Shown: piece after piece, positions 8,685 through 17,146 of the stretch
Layout: each line of letters opens with the position of its first letter
Numbering within the stretch: position 1 is the first letter of the stretch
Source: Bacteroidales bacterium UBA1800
Lineage (GTDB): Bacteria; Bacteroidota; Bacteroidia; Bacteroidales; VadinHA17
Length of the DNA stretch: 28,999 nucleotides
Reading direction: 5' to 3'
Assembly: GCA_002319915.1 (NCBI GenBank)
Contig: DCFQ01000012.1
Coordinates: forward strand, 1-28,999
Translations under genes and position numbers: made by a program
Notes under the pieces: generated by a model
What the model was told of the DNA's origin: nothing
What the model saw: only the letters and a program-made list of their open reading frames with translations
The model's database searches: none

Positions 8685-9767
8685 TTGGTATTTTTCACCG
8701 GTGGCTTCCCGGATATCCTCGACGTATTTCTTGATGAGCTGCTCCTCATCCTTCTTTACAATAAGAAGGACATCTTCCGAATCCACAATTATGTAATCTT
8801 TCAGCCCCTGGACTACGGCCACCTTTCCGCCCGAAATATTGAAGATATTCCCGCGCGATTCATAGGAGAATATCTTTCCCGAAACCATTGCATTACCTCT
8901 TTTGTCGAGCCTTGCATGCTCATAGAGCGATGACCAGGTACCAAGGTCCGACCAGCCGATATCGGTGCACATAACAAAAACATTGTCGGCTTTTTCCATG
9001 ATGCCGTAATCGATCGAGATGCTCCGGCACTCCGCATATGTCGTTGCAATGAATTTGGTCTCACGGGGTGTGCCGTAAAATTCCTTCCCCTCTTCGAAGG
9101 CAGAATAGATCTCAGGCAGATACTTCTCAAACGCTTCGGTTATCGCTTTTGTGTTCCAGATGAAGATCCCGGAGTTCCAGTAGAAATCCCCGCTCTCGAG
9201 GAACTTCCCTGCCAGCTCTATATCGGGTTTTTCTGTGAATGTCTTTACTTTCAGCAGGTTGTCATGACCGGCAACGGGCTTCCTGGTATCAGCCTGGATG
9301 TAACCGTAACCCGTCTCAGGCCTGTCGGGCCTGATCCCAAGGGTAAGAAGTGCCTGGTTCTTCTCTGCAAAATCAAAGGCGCTGCTGATAACATTGCTGA
9401 ACTTGTCCTCCTTGATGATCAGATGGTCGGCAGGTGTGACTACGATCACCGCCTCAGGGTTCTTATTCATGATGGTAAAGGTCCCGTAGGCAAGGCACGG
9501 TGCGGTGTTCCGGCGGAAAGGCTCCGCAAGGACGTTTGACGGGTCAATTTCCAGCTGACTCAGAACGAGGTCCTTATGATCGGCGCTTGTCACCACAAGG
9601 ATGTTTTCCTTCTTGCAGGTCGACCTGAACCTCCTGTATGTCATCTGCAACAGAGTCTCCCCGGTCCCAAGTATATCGAGGAACTGCTTTGGCCTTTCCT
9701 TGCGGCTGAGGGGCCAGAACCGGCTTCCTACACCCCCTGCCATGATTATTACGTACCTGTTGTCCAT
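8682..9767 (-). CDS. manC: Mannose-1-phosphate guanylyltransferase
   Basis: Makes GDP-mannose from mannose-1-phosphate and GTP, for surface polysaccharide and LPS sugars. The 361-residue protein is a single nucleotidyltransferase domain. The GTP-binding signature MAGGVGSRFWPLSR is at 9-22, followed by KERPKQFL. Further motifs are VVTPADHLI near residue 110, ETGYGYI, FTEKPD and SGDFYWNSGIFIWN, which together are diagnostic for GMP enzymes. It lacks the C-terminal phosphomannose isomerase domain of bifunctional ManC/AlgA, as is usual for the short Bacteroidota form. The ATG at 9767 is 27 nt below a perfect -7 box. It is divergent from mlaE and its stop lies against the gldN terminator. Confidence 0.93.
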   Translation of the reverse strand: MDNRYVIIMAGGVGSRFWPLSRKERPKQFLDILGTGETLLQMTYRRFRSTCKKENILVVTSADHKDLVLSQLEIDPSNVLAEPFRRNTAPCLAYGTFTIMNKNPEAVIVVTPADHLIIKEDKFSNVISSAFDFAEKNQALLTLGIRPDRPETGYGYIQADTRKPVAGHDNLLKVKTFTEKPDIELAGKFLESGDFYWNSGIFIWNTKAITEAFEKYLPEIYSAFEEGKEFYGTPRETKFIATTYAECRSISIDYGIMEKADNVFVMCTDIGWSDLGTWSSLYEHARLDKRGNAMVSGKIFSYESRGNIFNISGGKVAVVQGLKDYIIVDSEDVLLIVKKDEEQLIKKYVEDIREATGEKYQ

Positions 9768-9794
9768 TGGAAAGCTGCGTTAGAAATTGCCCTG

Positions 9795-9802
9795 CAAAGA
9801 TA
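9795..9802 (-). promoter_or_regulatory. -7 promoter box of manC
   Basis: On the minus strand this reads TATCTTTG, a perfect match to the Bacteroidota -7 consensus TAnnTTTG. It lies 27 nt before the manC ATG, implying a short leader of about 20 nt. No clear -33 TTTG is visible at the expected spacing. Confidence 0.55.
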
Positions 9803-9860
9803 TAATTATTTTGAGCATTCCGCTTTTGGCCCCGGCTGCCTGAAATACCATAAATATTAG

Positions 9861-9868
9861 TAATTTTG
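9861..9868 (+). promoter_or_regulatory. -7 promoter box of mlaE-mlaF
   Basis: TAATTTTG, a perfect match to TAnnTTTG, lies 20 nt before the mlaE ATG. It shares the 121-nt divergent region with the manC box. No good -33 element is seen. Confidence 0.55.
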
Positions 9869-9888
9869 AGAACGCTGAAATAAAAGGT

Positions 9889-10632
9889 ATGCTTAAATTC
9901 CTATCACAGTTCGGGCGGTATGTCCTGCTTCTCAAAAAAGTGTTTTCCAGACCCGAGAAATCGGTAATTTACTATAAGCAGGTGATGCATGAGCTCGTTT
10001 ACCTGGGACTGAATTCTGTCGGAATAATCACCATCATCTCATTCTTCATGGGTGCGGTGATCACGCTTCAAACAGCTTATAACACTGAAAATCCGATTTA
10101 TCCCAAGTATCTGATTGGTCTCGGCTGCCGCGACTCGATCATCCTCGAATTCTCTTCGACCGTCGCGGCGCTGATCCTTGCAGGCAAGGTCGGTTCGAAC
10201 ATTGCATCGGAGATCGGTACAATGAGGGTCACCGAGCAGATCGATGCACTTGAGATCATGGGGGTGAACTCAGCATCCTACCTGATCCTGCCCAAGATCA
10301 TAGCAACCCTGGTATTCAACCCTTTCCTCACCCTGATCAGCATCTGCGTCGGCGTTCTCGGAGGATATGTTGTCGGAACCGCCTCGGGAGTCATAACCAC
10401 CCAGGATTACATCTATGGCATCCAGTATGCATTCATCCCCTATTATGTCACCTATTCCCTTATCAAGACCCTGTTCTTTGCCTTTATAATCACCAGCGTT
10501 TCCGCATTCCAGGGATACTATGTCGAGGGCGGATCACTCGAGGTCGGACGCGCAAGCACGAAAGCAGTTGTGTTCAGCAGCGTGCTTATTTTGTTGTTCA
10601 ATGTGATACTTACTCAGCTGCTCCTGTCATGA
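9889..10632 (+). CDS. mlaE: MlaE-family ABC transporter permease
   Basis: Inner-membrane permease of the MCE/Mla lipid-transport ABC family, which moves phospholipids between inner and outer membrane. The 247-residue protein has the expected multi-helix layout: ..VGIITIISFFMGAVITLQTAY near residues 44-64, the conserved central LAGKVGSNIASEIGTMRVTEQIDALEIMG (about 100-128), then three hydrophobic segments to the C-terminus. The first gene of its transcript, it has a -7 box 20 nt upstream and overlaps mlaF by 4 nt (ATGA). No MCE-domain (MlaD-type) gene follows here. Confidence 0.93.
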   Translation: MLKFLSQFGRYVLLLKKVFSRPEKSVIYYKQVMHELVYLGLNSVGIITIISFFMGAVITLQTAYNTENPIYPKYLIGLGCRDSIILEFSSTVAALILAGKVGSNIASEIGTMRVTEQIDALEIMGVNSASYLILPKIIATLVFNPFLTLISICVGVLGGYVVGTASGVITTQDYIYGIQYAFIPYYVTYSLIKTLFFAFIITSVSAFQGYYVEGGSLEVGRASTKAVVFSSVLILLFNVILTQLLLS

Positions 10633-11384
10633 TCGAGGTAAAGAATCTGAATAAATCATTCAATGGACACAGCGTCCTTCATGACATTTCCGTGAATTTT
10701 GAAGCCGGGAAGACCAATCTGATCATCGGCCGGAGCGGATCGGGAAAAACTGTGTTGCTGAAATCGATTGTCGGGCTTCATGAGATAGACTCAGGGGAGA
10801 TCTGGTACGATGATATACTTTTCAACAAGCTCGATTTCACGGGCAAAAAGGAGATCAGGAAGAACATCGGCATGCTCTTCCAGGGAAGCGCCCTTTTTGA
10901 TTCCCTTACGGTGGAGCGGAATGTACGGTTCCCTCTCGATATGTTCACCGGCCAATCGATGGATGAAAAGCTTGAAAGGGTCAACTTCTGCCTTAAGAGG
11001 GTCGATATCAATAAAGCAAACAAATTATTCCCTGCCGAGCTGTCGGGCGGAATGAAGAAAAGGGTCGCCATTGCCAGGGCGATCGCCCTGAATCCAAAAT
11101 ACCTGTTCTGTGATGAGCCCAACTCGGGGCTCGATCCGATGACAGCAATACTTATCGACAAGCTTATCAAGGAGCTGACGGAAGAGTATTCCATGACCAC
11201 TATCGTGAATACTCACGACATGAATTCCGTGATGGAAAACGGTGAAAAAGTTGTTTTTATAAGCAATGGGCACAAACACTGGGAAGGAAATAAAAATGAG
11301 ATCCTTGAATCGGATTGCGGCCCGCTGAACGACTTCATTTTTGCCAACTCCCTGGCCAAACAGCTTAAGGAAGGAAAGAAGTGA
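10629..11384 (+). CDS. mlaF: MlaF-family ABC transporter ATP-binding protein
   Basis: ATPase partner of the MlaE permease. The 251-residue protein carries Walker A GRSGSGKT at 34-41, Q-loop Gln85 in MLFQGSALFDSLTV, signature LSGGMKKRVAIARA from 138, Walker B YLFCDEPNSGLDP with Asp162 and Glu163, and switch His196 in NTHDMNS. The FQGSALFDSLTV and DEPNSGLDP wording is typical of the Mla subfamily rather than generic ABC proteins. Its ATG overlaps the mlaE stop (ATGA), so the two are translationally coupled. It ends only 16 nt from the convergent DUF4834 gene, with no hairpin terminator between them. Confidence 0.94.
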   Translation: MIEVKNLNKSFNGHSVLHDISVNFEAGKTNLIIGRSGSGKTVLLKSIVGLHEIDSGEIWYDDILFNKLDFTGKKEIRKNIGMLFQGSALFDSLTVERNVRFPLDMFTGQSMDEKLERVNFCLKRVDINKANKLFPAELSGGMKKRVAIARAIALNPKYLFCDEPNSGLDPMTAILIDKLIKELTEEYSMTTIVNTHDMNSVMENGEKVVFISNGHKHWEGNKNEILESDCGPLNDFIFANSLAKQLKEGKK

Positions 11385-11400
11385 TTCCCATTCCCCCGGT

Positions 11401-11592
11401 TCAGTCTTTTATCTCTTCGTAATCAATATATTCCCCGACTTCTTTCGATACACCTTTGGGCTTTTTCTCTTTCGCCCGTTCTTTTTCCCTGGACTGGCGC
11501 TCATCTTCCTCCTCTGCAAAAAACCTGACAAATGACCTGATCAGGAGGTAAATTATGATGGAAACCAGTATAAATCGTATCAGTAATATCAT
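11401..11592 (-). CDS. DUF4834-family small membrane protein
   Basis: A 63-residue protein with one N-terminal transmembrane helix (LLIRFILVSIIIYLLIRSFV, about 3-22). A highly charged Glu/Arg/Lys tail follows (about 26-48), and the protein ends in GEYIDYEEIKD. This architecture and the ending match the Bacteroidota family DUF4834, of unknown function. It is the last of three genes in the minus-strand cassette, 34 nt below the DUF5723 gene. The family match is from memory of its pattern; the ATG at 11592 is the only sensible start. Confidence 0.75.
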   Translation of the reverse strand: MILLIRFILVSIIIYLLIRSFVRFFAEEEDERQSREKERAKEKKPKGVSKEVGEYIDYEEIKD

Positions 11593-11626
11593 ATACCAGA
11601 ATTTTTATTCACCCGTTCAGCCAAGT

Positions 11627-13072
11627 CTATATTTGATCCTTCCTCCGGTTCCCGAATACCAGGTTGATCCCAAACCAGGCATTGACCGTATTCCAGTTTG
11701 CCGGCAAAGTTATTTTATTTTGGCTATCGCCTGCACTTTCCCATTTAAGAGGGATCCTGTCGACCATGAAATAGAACTGGGCAAATCCACCCCTGACCGC
11801 CACCCCCGCACCGAGATTATTGTAACTCCTGTTGGCAAGAGTGTAAGTCAGGCTGAAATCAAAAATACTCCAAAGGTGTGCATTTCCCGAAATTGTAAAT
11901 GCCTCCCTGACCTGGCGGTCGACCATCCTGGACGATGATACCGCTCCAACAGAAAGCATGTCGTTCAGGCTGAACATGCCGCCCACCGTGAATGTTGCCG
12001 GAAGCTGGCTCCTGAAACTGCCCGGGGTAGTGCCGGTAATAGCAGTTTTAAGTGTATCGGTCATGGTTTTGACCAGCGAATCGATGGTTATCGATCCGTC
12101 ATAGATCTTTGTGAAATCAAATCCATGAAACTGTATTACGTTTTTTGCCCTTACATCATTGGTCCGGTCATCAGCCTTCCAGTTTATGTAACCCAGGTCC
12201 GTGACTGCGGCGGAAACCGTAATCCTCTTGCTTATGACATATTCAGCACCCAGATCGATCCCGAACCCTATATTTGATGTATTTGTTAAATATTTAACAA
12301 TATCATCACCGTTTTTGAAAGTCCCGATAAGGGCCTCTCCGCTTTCAATGCTCCCGTCATCATTGAACGCAAACTTGATTGCCCCGTTGTTATGAAGAAT
12401 GGCATCCGTATTCAGGGTGGCTGACAGATCGTTATTCACGGTCAGATCCATCTTGTCGGCCCTGCCCGATAAGGATGCCACACCAAACAGCACCTTGCCT
12501 TTAACACCAAATCTGAGATTCGGTGTAATTTCCCGTGAGAATCCGAATCCCGCTTCATGAAAAACCCGGGCATCCACCCTTGTGCCGGACAGGTCAAGGG
12601 TGCGGCCTGCATAATTCTGAGTCCCAAGGAACGCCAGCCTGAGGAGATCTCCCGGCAGAACAAGGTTTTCGGATATCCTTTCATTCAGATCAATGAAGAA
12701 ATAGTTCTTCGGCCCGATTGCAAAACCTACGCCAAGAAGCTGGATATTGAGGTTCGTTTCGAAAAAATTCTTCTCCTTCACCCTGCTTAAGAACCTGGCG
12801 ACATCAAAATCAGGATTCAGGAAAGAAAATGATTTCCCTGAGATCTCTGCACCTTTCATGAAGACATCCCGGAAGTTAAAAAAGTTATTTGAAATATTCA
12901 GGTTCATTCCCGTCATTGCGGGCAGCCCGATGTAGATCCGGGAAGAAGGGCGGAATGAAGGATTCAGGAAATGATTCTGCGGAATATTCATAAAATAAGA
13001 TACCTGGCTGTTCTGTGCGTTGACACAGGTAAATACCATGGCCAGGAAGATTGTCAAAAGCCTTTTTTTCAT
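11627..13072 (-). CDS. DUF5723-family predicted outer-membrane beta-barrel protein
   Basis: A 481-residue protein with a clear signal peptide, MKKRLLTIFLAMVFTCVNA, cleaved before QNSQ. The mature N-terminus SYFMNIPQNHFLNPSFRP and the later strand-rich sequence (GFGIDLGAEYVIS, SVGAVSSSRM, YNNLGAGVAVRGGFAQFYFMVD, ending FGINLVFGNRRKDQI) indicate a membrane beta-barrel of the DUF5723 type. Function is unknown. It lies 15 nt below the large anchored protein and 34 nt above the DUF4834 gene, in one apparent operon. Confidence 0.78.
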   Translation of the reverse strand: MKKRLLTIFLAMVFTCVNAQNSQVSYFMNIPQNHFLNPSFRPSSRIYIGLPAMTGMNLNISNNFFNFRDVFMKGAEISGKSFSFLNPDFDVARFLSRVKEKNFFETNLNIQLLGVGFAIGPKNYFFIDLNERISENLVLPGDLLRLAFLGTQNYAGRTLDLSGTRVDARVFHEAGFGFSREITPNLRFGVKGKVLFGVASLSGRADKMDLTVNNDLSATLNTDAILHNNGAIKFAFNDDGSIESGEALIGTFKNGDDIVKYLTNTSNIGFGIDLGAEYVISKRITVSAAVTDLGYINWKADDRTNDVRAKNVIQFHGFDFTKIYDGSITIDSLVKTMTDTLKTAITGTTPGSFRSQLPATFTVGGMFSLNDMLSVGAVSSSRMVDRQVREAFTISGNAHLWSIFDFSLTYTLANRSYNNLGAGVAVRGGFAQFYFMVDRIPLKWESAGDSQNKITLPANWNTVNAWFGINLVFGNRRKDQI

Positions 13073-13087
13073 CGTCGTATCCTTTTA

Positions 13088-15748
13088 TCAGTTTGCGGTT
13101 TCAATCTTGTAATTGTACAGGAATCTGTCGGTGCCGCCAACAATAAGGTGCCAGTCATTTGATTGCGTGAGCCTGCCAATGGAAAACATCGAAGCGCCCC
13201 TGAGAGGGAAACCGCTCATTACGTTTCCCTTTGAATCAATAAGGTAAATAAGGTTCTTCCTGATGTCAAAAACGCCTGTTTTCCGGTCAGCAGAAGAAAA
13301 GATAAAATTGATAGGCCCGCCCACGCTTCCCGACTTAAAATCCTTCCTGAACATTTCCCCGTGATTGTTATCGTAAATATAAAGGATACCTTTGTCAATG
13401 AAAATATATTCGCCAAAACCATCGCCATCTACGTCAAAAAAATCAAATGAATGGTCAGCGGAAAACTGGCCCAGGCTGAATTTTGTGACATTCCCGCTGA
13501 AATAAATATCCTGCACCGTCCCGTCCGGGGCCGAGCAGACAAGGTATGATTCGGAGCCGGGAGAAAGCCGAAGAGTCGAGCCCCTGGCCTTTGTGACCGG
13601 AGCTTTCAGCTTCAGCCGTTCATTCCCCGACCTGTCGAGGAAATAGAGCGACGATTCGTCTGCGACAACTATATAATCCTTTCCGGATACCCTATAAAAG
13701 GTCGGCTCCGACGCTACCGTCCCCGCCGTACGAAAAGCCTTCCAGCCTTTCACAACGCTTCCGTTCTTTTCATATGAATAGACCATCTTGTCCTCACCTG
13801 CTATCACCAGCCTGTAGTTCTGGTTGTTGTCATAATCAAACAGCGCCAGGGGGCTTGAGGCGCGTGACCTCAGCCTGACAGGATACCGTTCGACATAATT
13901 CCCGTTGCGGTCAAGCACATGGAGGTAATTCCTTCCAGAGAAAAGCAGCTGGTACTTCCCGTTCCTGTAGTAATCGATCATGTAAACCTGCCCGGTGATC
14001 CTCTCCTTCAGCGGAACCTTCCACAGCACGCGCCCTGCTGTGTTTATCAGGTAAGCATTGTTGCTGAGGTCCTGTATGAAGATCTCCTTTGCTCCTGTAT
14101 TGTGATTCGTGAAGAAGAATGGCTTGATGGCTGCTACTGTATCCAGAAGGGTCTGCCATTCTGCATTTGATTCTTCCATGACCTCTTCCTTGTACTGAAC
14201 CGAGAGGTTGTTGTAAAGCATCCCGTTGATTGCAGCCATCTGGAATCCCACCGATTGCAGCTTGTTCAGCACATCCCTGTTCGATCTCAACCCGTTGATG
14301 ATTGAGCGATCAAGGTAACCTTCAAGATAGTCTACGATGTGCGACGGGACGCAATAAAAAAGATACCCTGCCCTGCTTTGCAGAAGTTTTTCAAACTCCT
14401 GGTACATACGGTCATTTGCAAGGGTTTTGTTCAGAATATTATCGTAAAGGATCCTGGAAATAGTAATATAGGAGTTGCCGGTGATCATGAAATTGTCGAT
14501 GAAGGCATAATACAGGTCCCCGAAACCGTGCGCGAATCCCGGTGACAGTTCCTCAGCCACGCCGCTTTTTCCTGTAGAGTAAACAGGGAAAACTGTTTGT
14601 TCATCAGGCTGATAATTGATGACCGAGACCTGCTTCCCAAGCTGTTCCCTGAAGATATTTTCGCATGCGACCCGGTTCGTCAACTCATAGATAAGCACCG
14701 AGTTCTCGCCGGCAGGATTGTTTTTAATATCGATGAATGCCCTTGTGATCTCATTTCCGAGGAATGGACGAAGCCTGCCGGCAAGGTTACCCGGGCCGGA
14801 ACCGGGCCCGCTTCCGGCAGAATAGCTTCCCTTCACCGATTCGAAGAGGGCGGTGGCCGAAGGCAGGATCTTATATGTCAGGAACCCGCCGGGGACAATG
14901 GAATTGAACCTGAAGAGAAGGTCGGCCGAGTCGCTGCAGGCAGTATAACCGCTGATATCTATCCTGTTGTTGTTCATGAAAATATCACCAGCGGCACATC
15001 CGGCCAACCTTTTGACTTTTTCGGCCAGCGGATATGAACCCGGCAGCAACAATCTCCTTATGACAGCCGGGAGTTTCCCAAAAACTATGAAAAGCTTGTC
15101 ATTCCCGTTTCCGGAGGAAAGAAGGACCCTTGAATACCCCGGCACACTTCTGATATCGGATCCCGCTCCTTTCTGCATTACCGCCCGCCTGGCAATCTTG
15201 CCCGAAGTGCTGCATGTCAGAAGCCCGGAACCCATGTCAATAAAGATCGTATCCTTTGACTCCCCTTCCGAAAAGGGGATCTGAAATGATCTCAGGCCTC
15301 CTGCTTTCAACTCCCTTATGTTCTTTATCCCCGACGCTATCAGAGACTCTTTCATCTGCCTCGCGCCAAGGTCCGGCGGGACGGCAAACGACAGCAGGGG
15401 CGTCAGGTCACCGCCACCCTTGTCAAAAAATGCAATTACAGCTCTGCCCCCCTGGAACAACTTTTTATACGAAGGCTTATTGACCTGGTCGGTTAAGAAT
15501 TGAAGCTTCACGCTGAAGCCGCTGAATTCCTTTATCCTTCCAAGCTCGGAGAAGATCCCCTTGTGTGCTGTAACCGAATTAAGGAACCCCTGGAGATCGG
15601 ATGTCTCTATCACAATACAGGCATCGGCAGAAACAGCCTTATACGGATCAGTGAGCATGACGCTCCTGCCCTGCTGGATAAAATACCCGAGTATGGCCAC
15701 ACCCGAAACCAGAACCGCAAGTGAGATAATTGCAACGCGTCTTCTCAC
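13088..15748 (-). CDS. Membrane-anchored large protein with C-terminal propeller-like repeats
   Basis: An 886-residue protein I cannot name with confidence. The N-terminus has a short basic start (MRRR) and one transmembrane helix at about 5-24, so the bulk should be periplasmic. Residues about 35-530 resemble the broad DUF3352-like class of Bacteroidota envelope proteins (DACIVIETSDLQGFL...), but this is a weak match. From about 555 to the end there is a run of repeated beta blades of the form x-W-K-V-P ... L-H-V-L-D-R-N-G-N ... Y-D-N-N-x-N-Y-R-L-V-I-A. This includes a calcium-loop-like DVDGDG at 772-777 and a final DWHLIVGGTDRFLYNY, suggesting a PQQ/FG-GAP-type propeller. The start is GTG; an in-frame stop shortly upstream excludes an ATG. 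It leads the cassette with the DUF5723 and DUF4834 genes. Confidence 0.75.
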   Translation of the reverse strand: MRRRVAIISLAVLVSGVAILGYFIQQGRSVMLTDPYKAVSADACIVIETSDLQGFLNSVTAHKGIFSELGRIKEFSGFSVKLQFLTDQVNKPSYKKLFQGGRAVIAFFDKGGGDLTPLLSFAVPPDLGARQMKESLIASGIKNIRELKAGGLRSFQIPFSEGESKDTIFIDMGSGLLTCSTSGKIARRAVMQKGAGSDIRSVPGYSRVLLSSGNGNDKLFIVFGKLPAVIRRLLLPGSYPLAEKVKRLAGCAAGDIFMNNNRIDISGYTACSDSADLLFRFNSIVPGGFLTYKILPSATALFESVKGSYSAGSGPGSGPGNLAGRLRPFLGNEITRAFIDIKNNPAGENSVLIYELTNRVACENIFREQLGKQVSVINYQPDEQTVFPVYSTGKSGVAEELSPGFAHGFGDLYYAFIDNFMITGNSYITISRILYDNILNKTLANDRMYQEFEKLLQSRAGYLFYCVPSHIVDYLEGYLDRSIINGLRSNRDVLNKLQSVGFQMAAINGMLYNNLSVQYKEEVMEESNAEWQTLLDTVAAIKPFFFTNHNTGAKEIFIQDLSNNAYLINTAGRVLWKVPLKERITGQVYMIDYYRNGKYQLLFSGRNYLHVLDRNGNYVERYPVRLRSRASSPLALFDYDNNQNYRLVIAGEDKMVYSYEKNGSVVKGWKAFRTAGTVASEPTFYRVSGKDYIVVADESSLYFLDRSGNERLKLKAPVTKARGSTLRLSPGSESYLVCSAPDGTVQDIYFSGNVTKFSLGQFSADHSFDFFDVDGDGFGEYIFIDKGILYIYDNNHGEMFRKDFKSGSVGGPINFIFSSADRKTGVFDIRKNLIYLIDSKGNVMSGFPLRGASMFSIGRLTQSNDWHLIVGGTDRFLYNYKIETAN

Positions 15749-15778
15749 AACTTTTACCTGATTAGCTCAACTGACACT

Positions 15779-15786
15779 CAAAGGTA
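15779..15786 (-). promoter_or_regulatory. -7 promoter box of the envelope cassette
   Basis: Minus-strand TACCTTTG, a perfect TAnnTTTG match 30 nt before the GTG start of the 886-residue protein. It supports a transcription start here for all three cassette genes. Confidence 0.55.
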
Positions 15787-15879
15787 AAGAATTATAAAGT
15801 AACAGGATTATTTTGGCATGCATTTTGAAGATATATAGTACACAGGCAATCTCAAACATATACTTGATTCTTCAAGAAC

Positions 15880-15900
15880 AGCCAGGCCAATAACCTGGCT
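15880..15900 (-). terminator. Possible trpS terminator hairpin
   Basis: Perfect 7-bp inverted repeat AGCCAGG (15880-15886) and CCTGGCT (15894-15900) with a 7-nt loop, 10 nt after the trpS stop. The bases that follow on the minus strand are only modestly T-rich, so it may be a weak terminator or 3'-end stabiliser. The rest of the 15749-15910 gap shows only the promoter box at 15779. Confidence 0.4.
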
Positions 15901-15910
15901 TTCATTATTC

Positions 15911-16900
15911 TCAGAAGGACCTGTAGCCAATTATCTCCCTGACCTCCCTGATTGTTTTCGCTGCTGATGCCCTTGCTTTCTCAGCCCCATCCTTCACCAC
16001 CCTTGCAAGGTAGGCATCGTCGTTCAGGATCGCGTTTATCCTGGTGCGGACGGGATCGGTAAAACGAATTATATCTTCAGCAAGCTGCTTCTTGAGATCG
16101 CCATAGCGGATCTCCGCGGTAGCATACTTTTCAGTAAAATGAGCCAGTGTATCCGGTGAGGAAACGGCTTTCATTATGGTAAAAAGATTCCTGATCGGCT
16201 CGGTCACTTCCTGGCCCGGTGCCGTTGGTCCCGTATCTGTAACGGCTTTCATCACCTTCTTCCTTATGTCTTCGGGCCTGTCGGCAAGAAAAACACCGTT
16301 CCCTTCGCTCTTGCCCATTTTCCCGGTGCCGTCAAGACCGGGGATCTTGATAAGCTCCATTCCGAAATTATAGGCATCAGGCTCCGGGAAATAATCGACA
16401 CCGTAGATTGTATTGAACCTCCTTGCAAATCTCCTGGTCATCTCGAGGTTCTGCTCCTGGTCCTTGCCTACCGGCACCTTGTTGGCTTTATGGATTATAA
16501 TATCGGCAGCCATCAGGACCGGGTATGTAAGGAGCCCTGCATTGATATTGTCGGGATGCTTCCTGATCTTTTCCTTGAAAGATGTAGTGCGCTCAAGCTC
16601 CCCGACATATGCATTCATGTTCAGAAGAAGATAAAGCTCGGTAACTTCCGGCACATCACTCTGGATGAATACGGTGGAAACTTCCGGGTCGATCCCGCAG
16701 GCAAGGTATTCAGCAAGCACCTGCCTGATGTTCCCGTGAATGTCGTCGGGCTTCGGGTGTGTGGTAAGGGAATGATAATCCGCAATGAAGAAATAACAAT
16801 TGTTCTCGTGCTGCATTTTGACAAAATTACGCACGGCACCAAAGTAGTTCCCAAGGTGAAGATTTCCGGTCGATCTGATTCCGCTTACTACAGTTTCCAT
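15911..16900 (-). CDS. trpS: Tryptophanyl-tRNA synthetase
   Basis: Class Ic aminoacyl-tRNA synthetase that charges tRNA-Trp. The 329-residue protein has the expected length. It shows the HIGH-type motif in STGNLHLGNYFGAVRNF (HLGN at 15-18) and the ELERTTSFKEK segment. It also has AGLLTYPVLMAADIIIH, the VPVGKDQEQNLEMTRRFARRFN tRNA/Trp pocket region, and the KMSKS-type loop GTGKMGKSEGN (KMGKS at 194-198). The ATG at 16900 gives the canonical METVVSGIR start. It is a single-gene transcript: its own -7 box lies upstream and a hairpin follows the stop. Confidence 0.97.
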   Translation of the reverse strand: METVVSGIRSTGNLHLGNYFGAVRNFVKMQHENNCYFFIADYHSLTTHPKPDDIHGNIRQVLAEYLACGIDPEVSTVFIQSDVPEVTELYLLLNMNAYVGELERTTSFKEKIRKHPDNINAGLLTYPVLMAADIIIHKANKVPVGKDQEQNLEMTRRFARRFNTIYGVDYFPEPDAYNFGMELIKIPGLDGTGKMGKSEGNGVFLADRPEDIRKKVMKAVTDTGPTAPGQEVTEPIRNLFTIMKAVSSPDTLAHFTEKYATAEIRYGDLKKQLAEDIIRFTDPVRTRINAILNDDAYLARVVKDGAEKARASAAKTIREVREIIGYRSF

Positions 16901-16923
16901 TATTGGCCTGATAAAATTCTCCG

Positions 16924-16931
16924 CAAAATTA
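16924..16931 (-). promoter_or_regulatory. -7 promoter box of trpS
   Basis: Minus-strand TAATTTTG, a perfect TAnnTTTG match, 23 nt before the trpS ATG. No good -33 element at the expected distance. Confidence 0.55.
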
Positions 16932-16993
16932 GCGGTTTTTCATTAAATCGGGCATTGACCGGATAATAAGTATCTACGGACAGATGTTTCTTG

Positions 16994-17058
16994 CACAGAG
17001 ATCGCAGAGGTATCACGGAGTGCAGGGAGAGGAATATTCAACTCCGTGTCACTCTGTG
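16994..17058. repeat. Intergenic two-part inverted repeat, copy 1
   Basis: Between the divergent trpS and rbfA genes. Outer arms are CACAGAG (16994-17000) and CTCTGTG (17052-17058). Inner arms are CACGGAGT (17014-17021) and ACTCCGTG (17041-17048). The words CGCAGAG and CACGGAG recur in the structure at 28177-28268, so these look like diverged members of one dispersed element. No reading frame of note crosses it. Confidence 0.6.
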
Positions 17059-17117
17059 TGACCAAAACTCCTTGTTGCATGCTTCGCCAAACCGCTGATC
17101 TATTTACAATAAAATTG

Positions 17118-17125
17118 TACCTTTG
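17118..17125 (+). promoter_or_regulatory. -7 promoter box of the rbfA operon
   Basis: TACCTTTG, a perfect TAnnTTTG match 21 nt before the rbfA ATG, implying a leader of roughly 15 nt. It should drive the five-gene operon to 21497. Confidence 0.55.
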
Positions 17126-17146
17126 CACATCTTAAAAGCACGCGCC

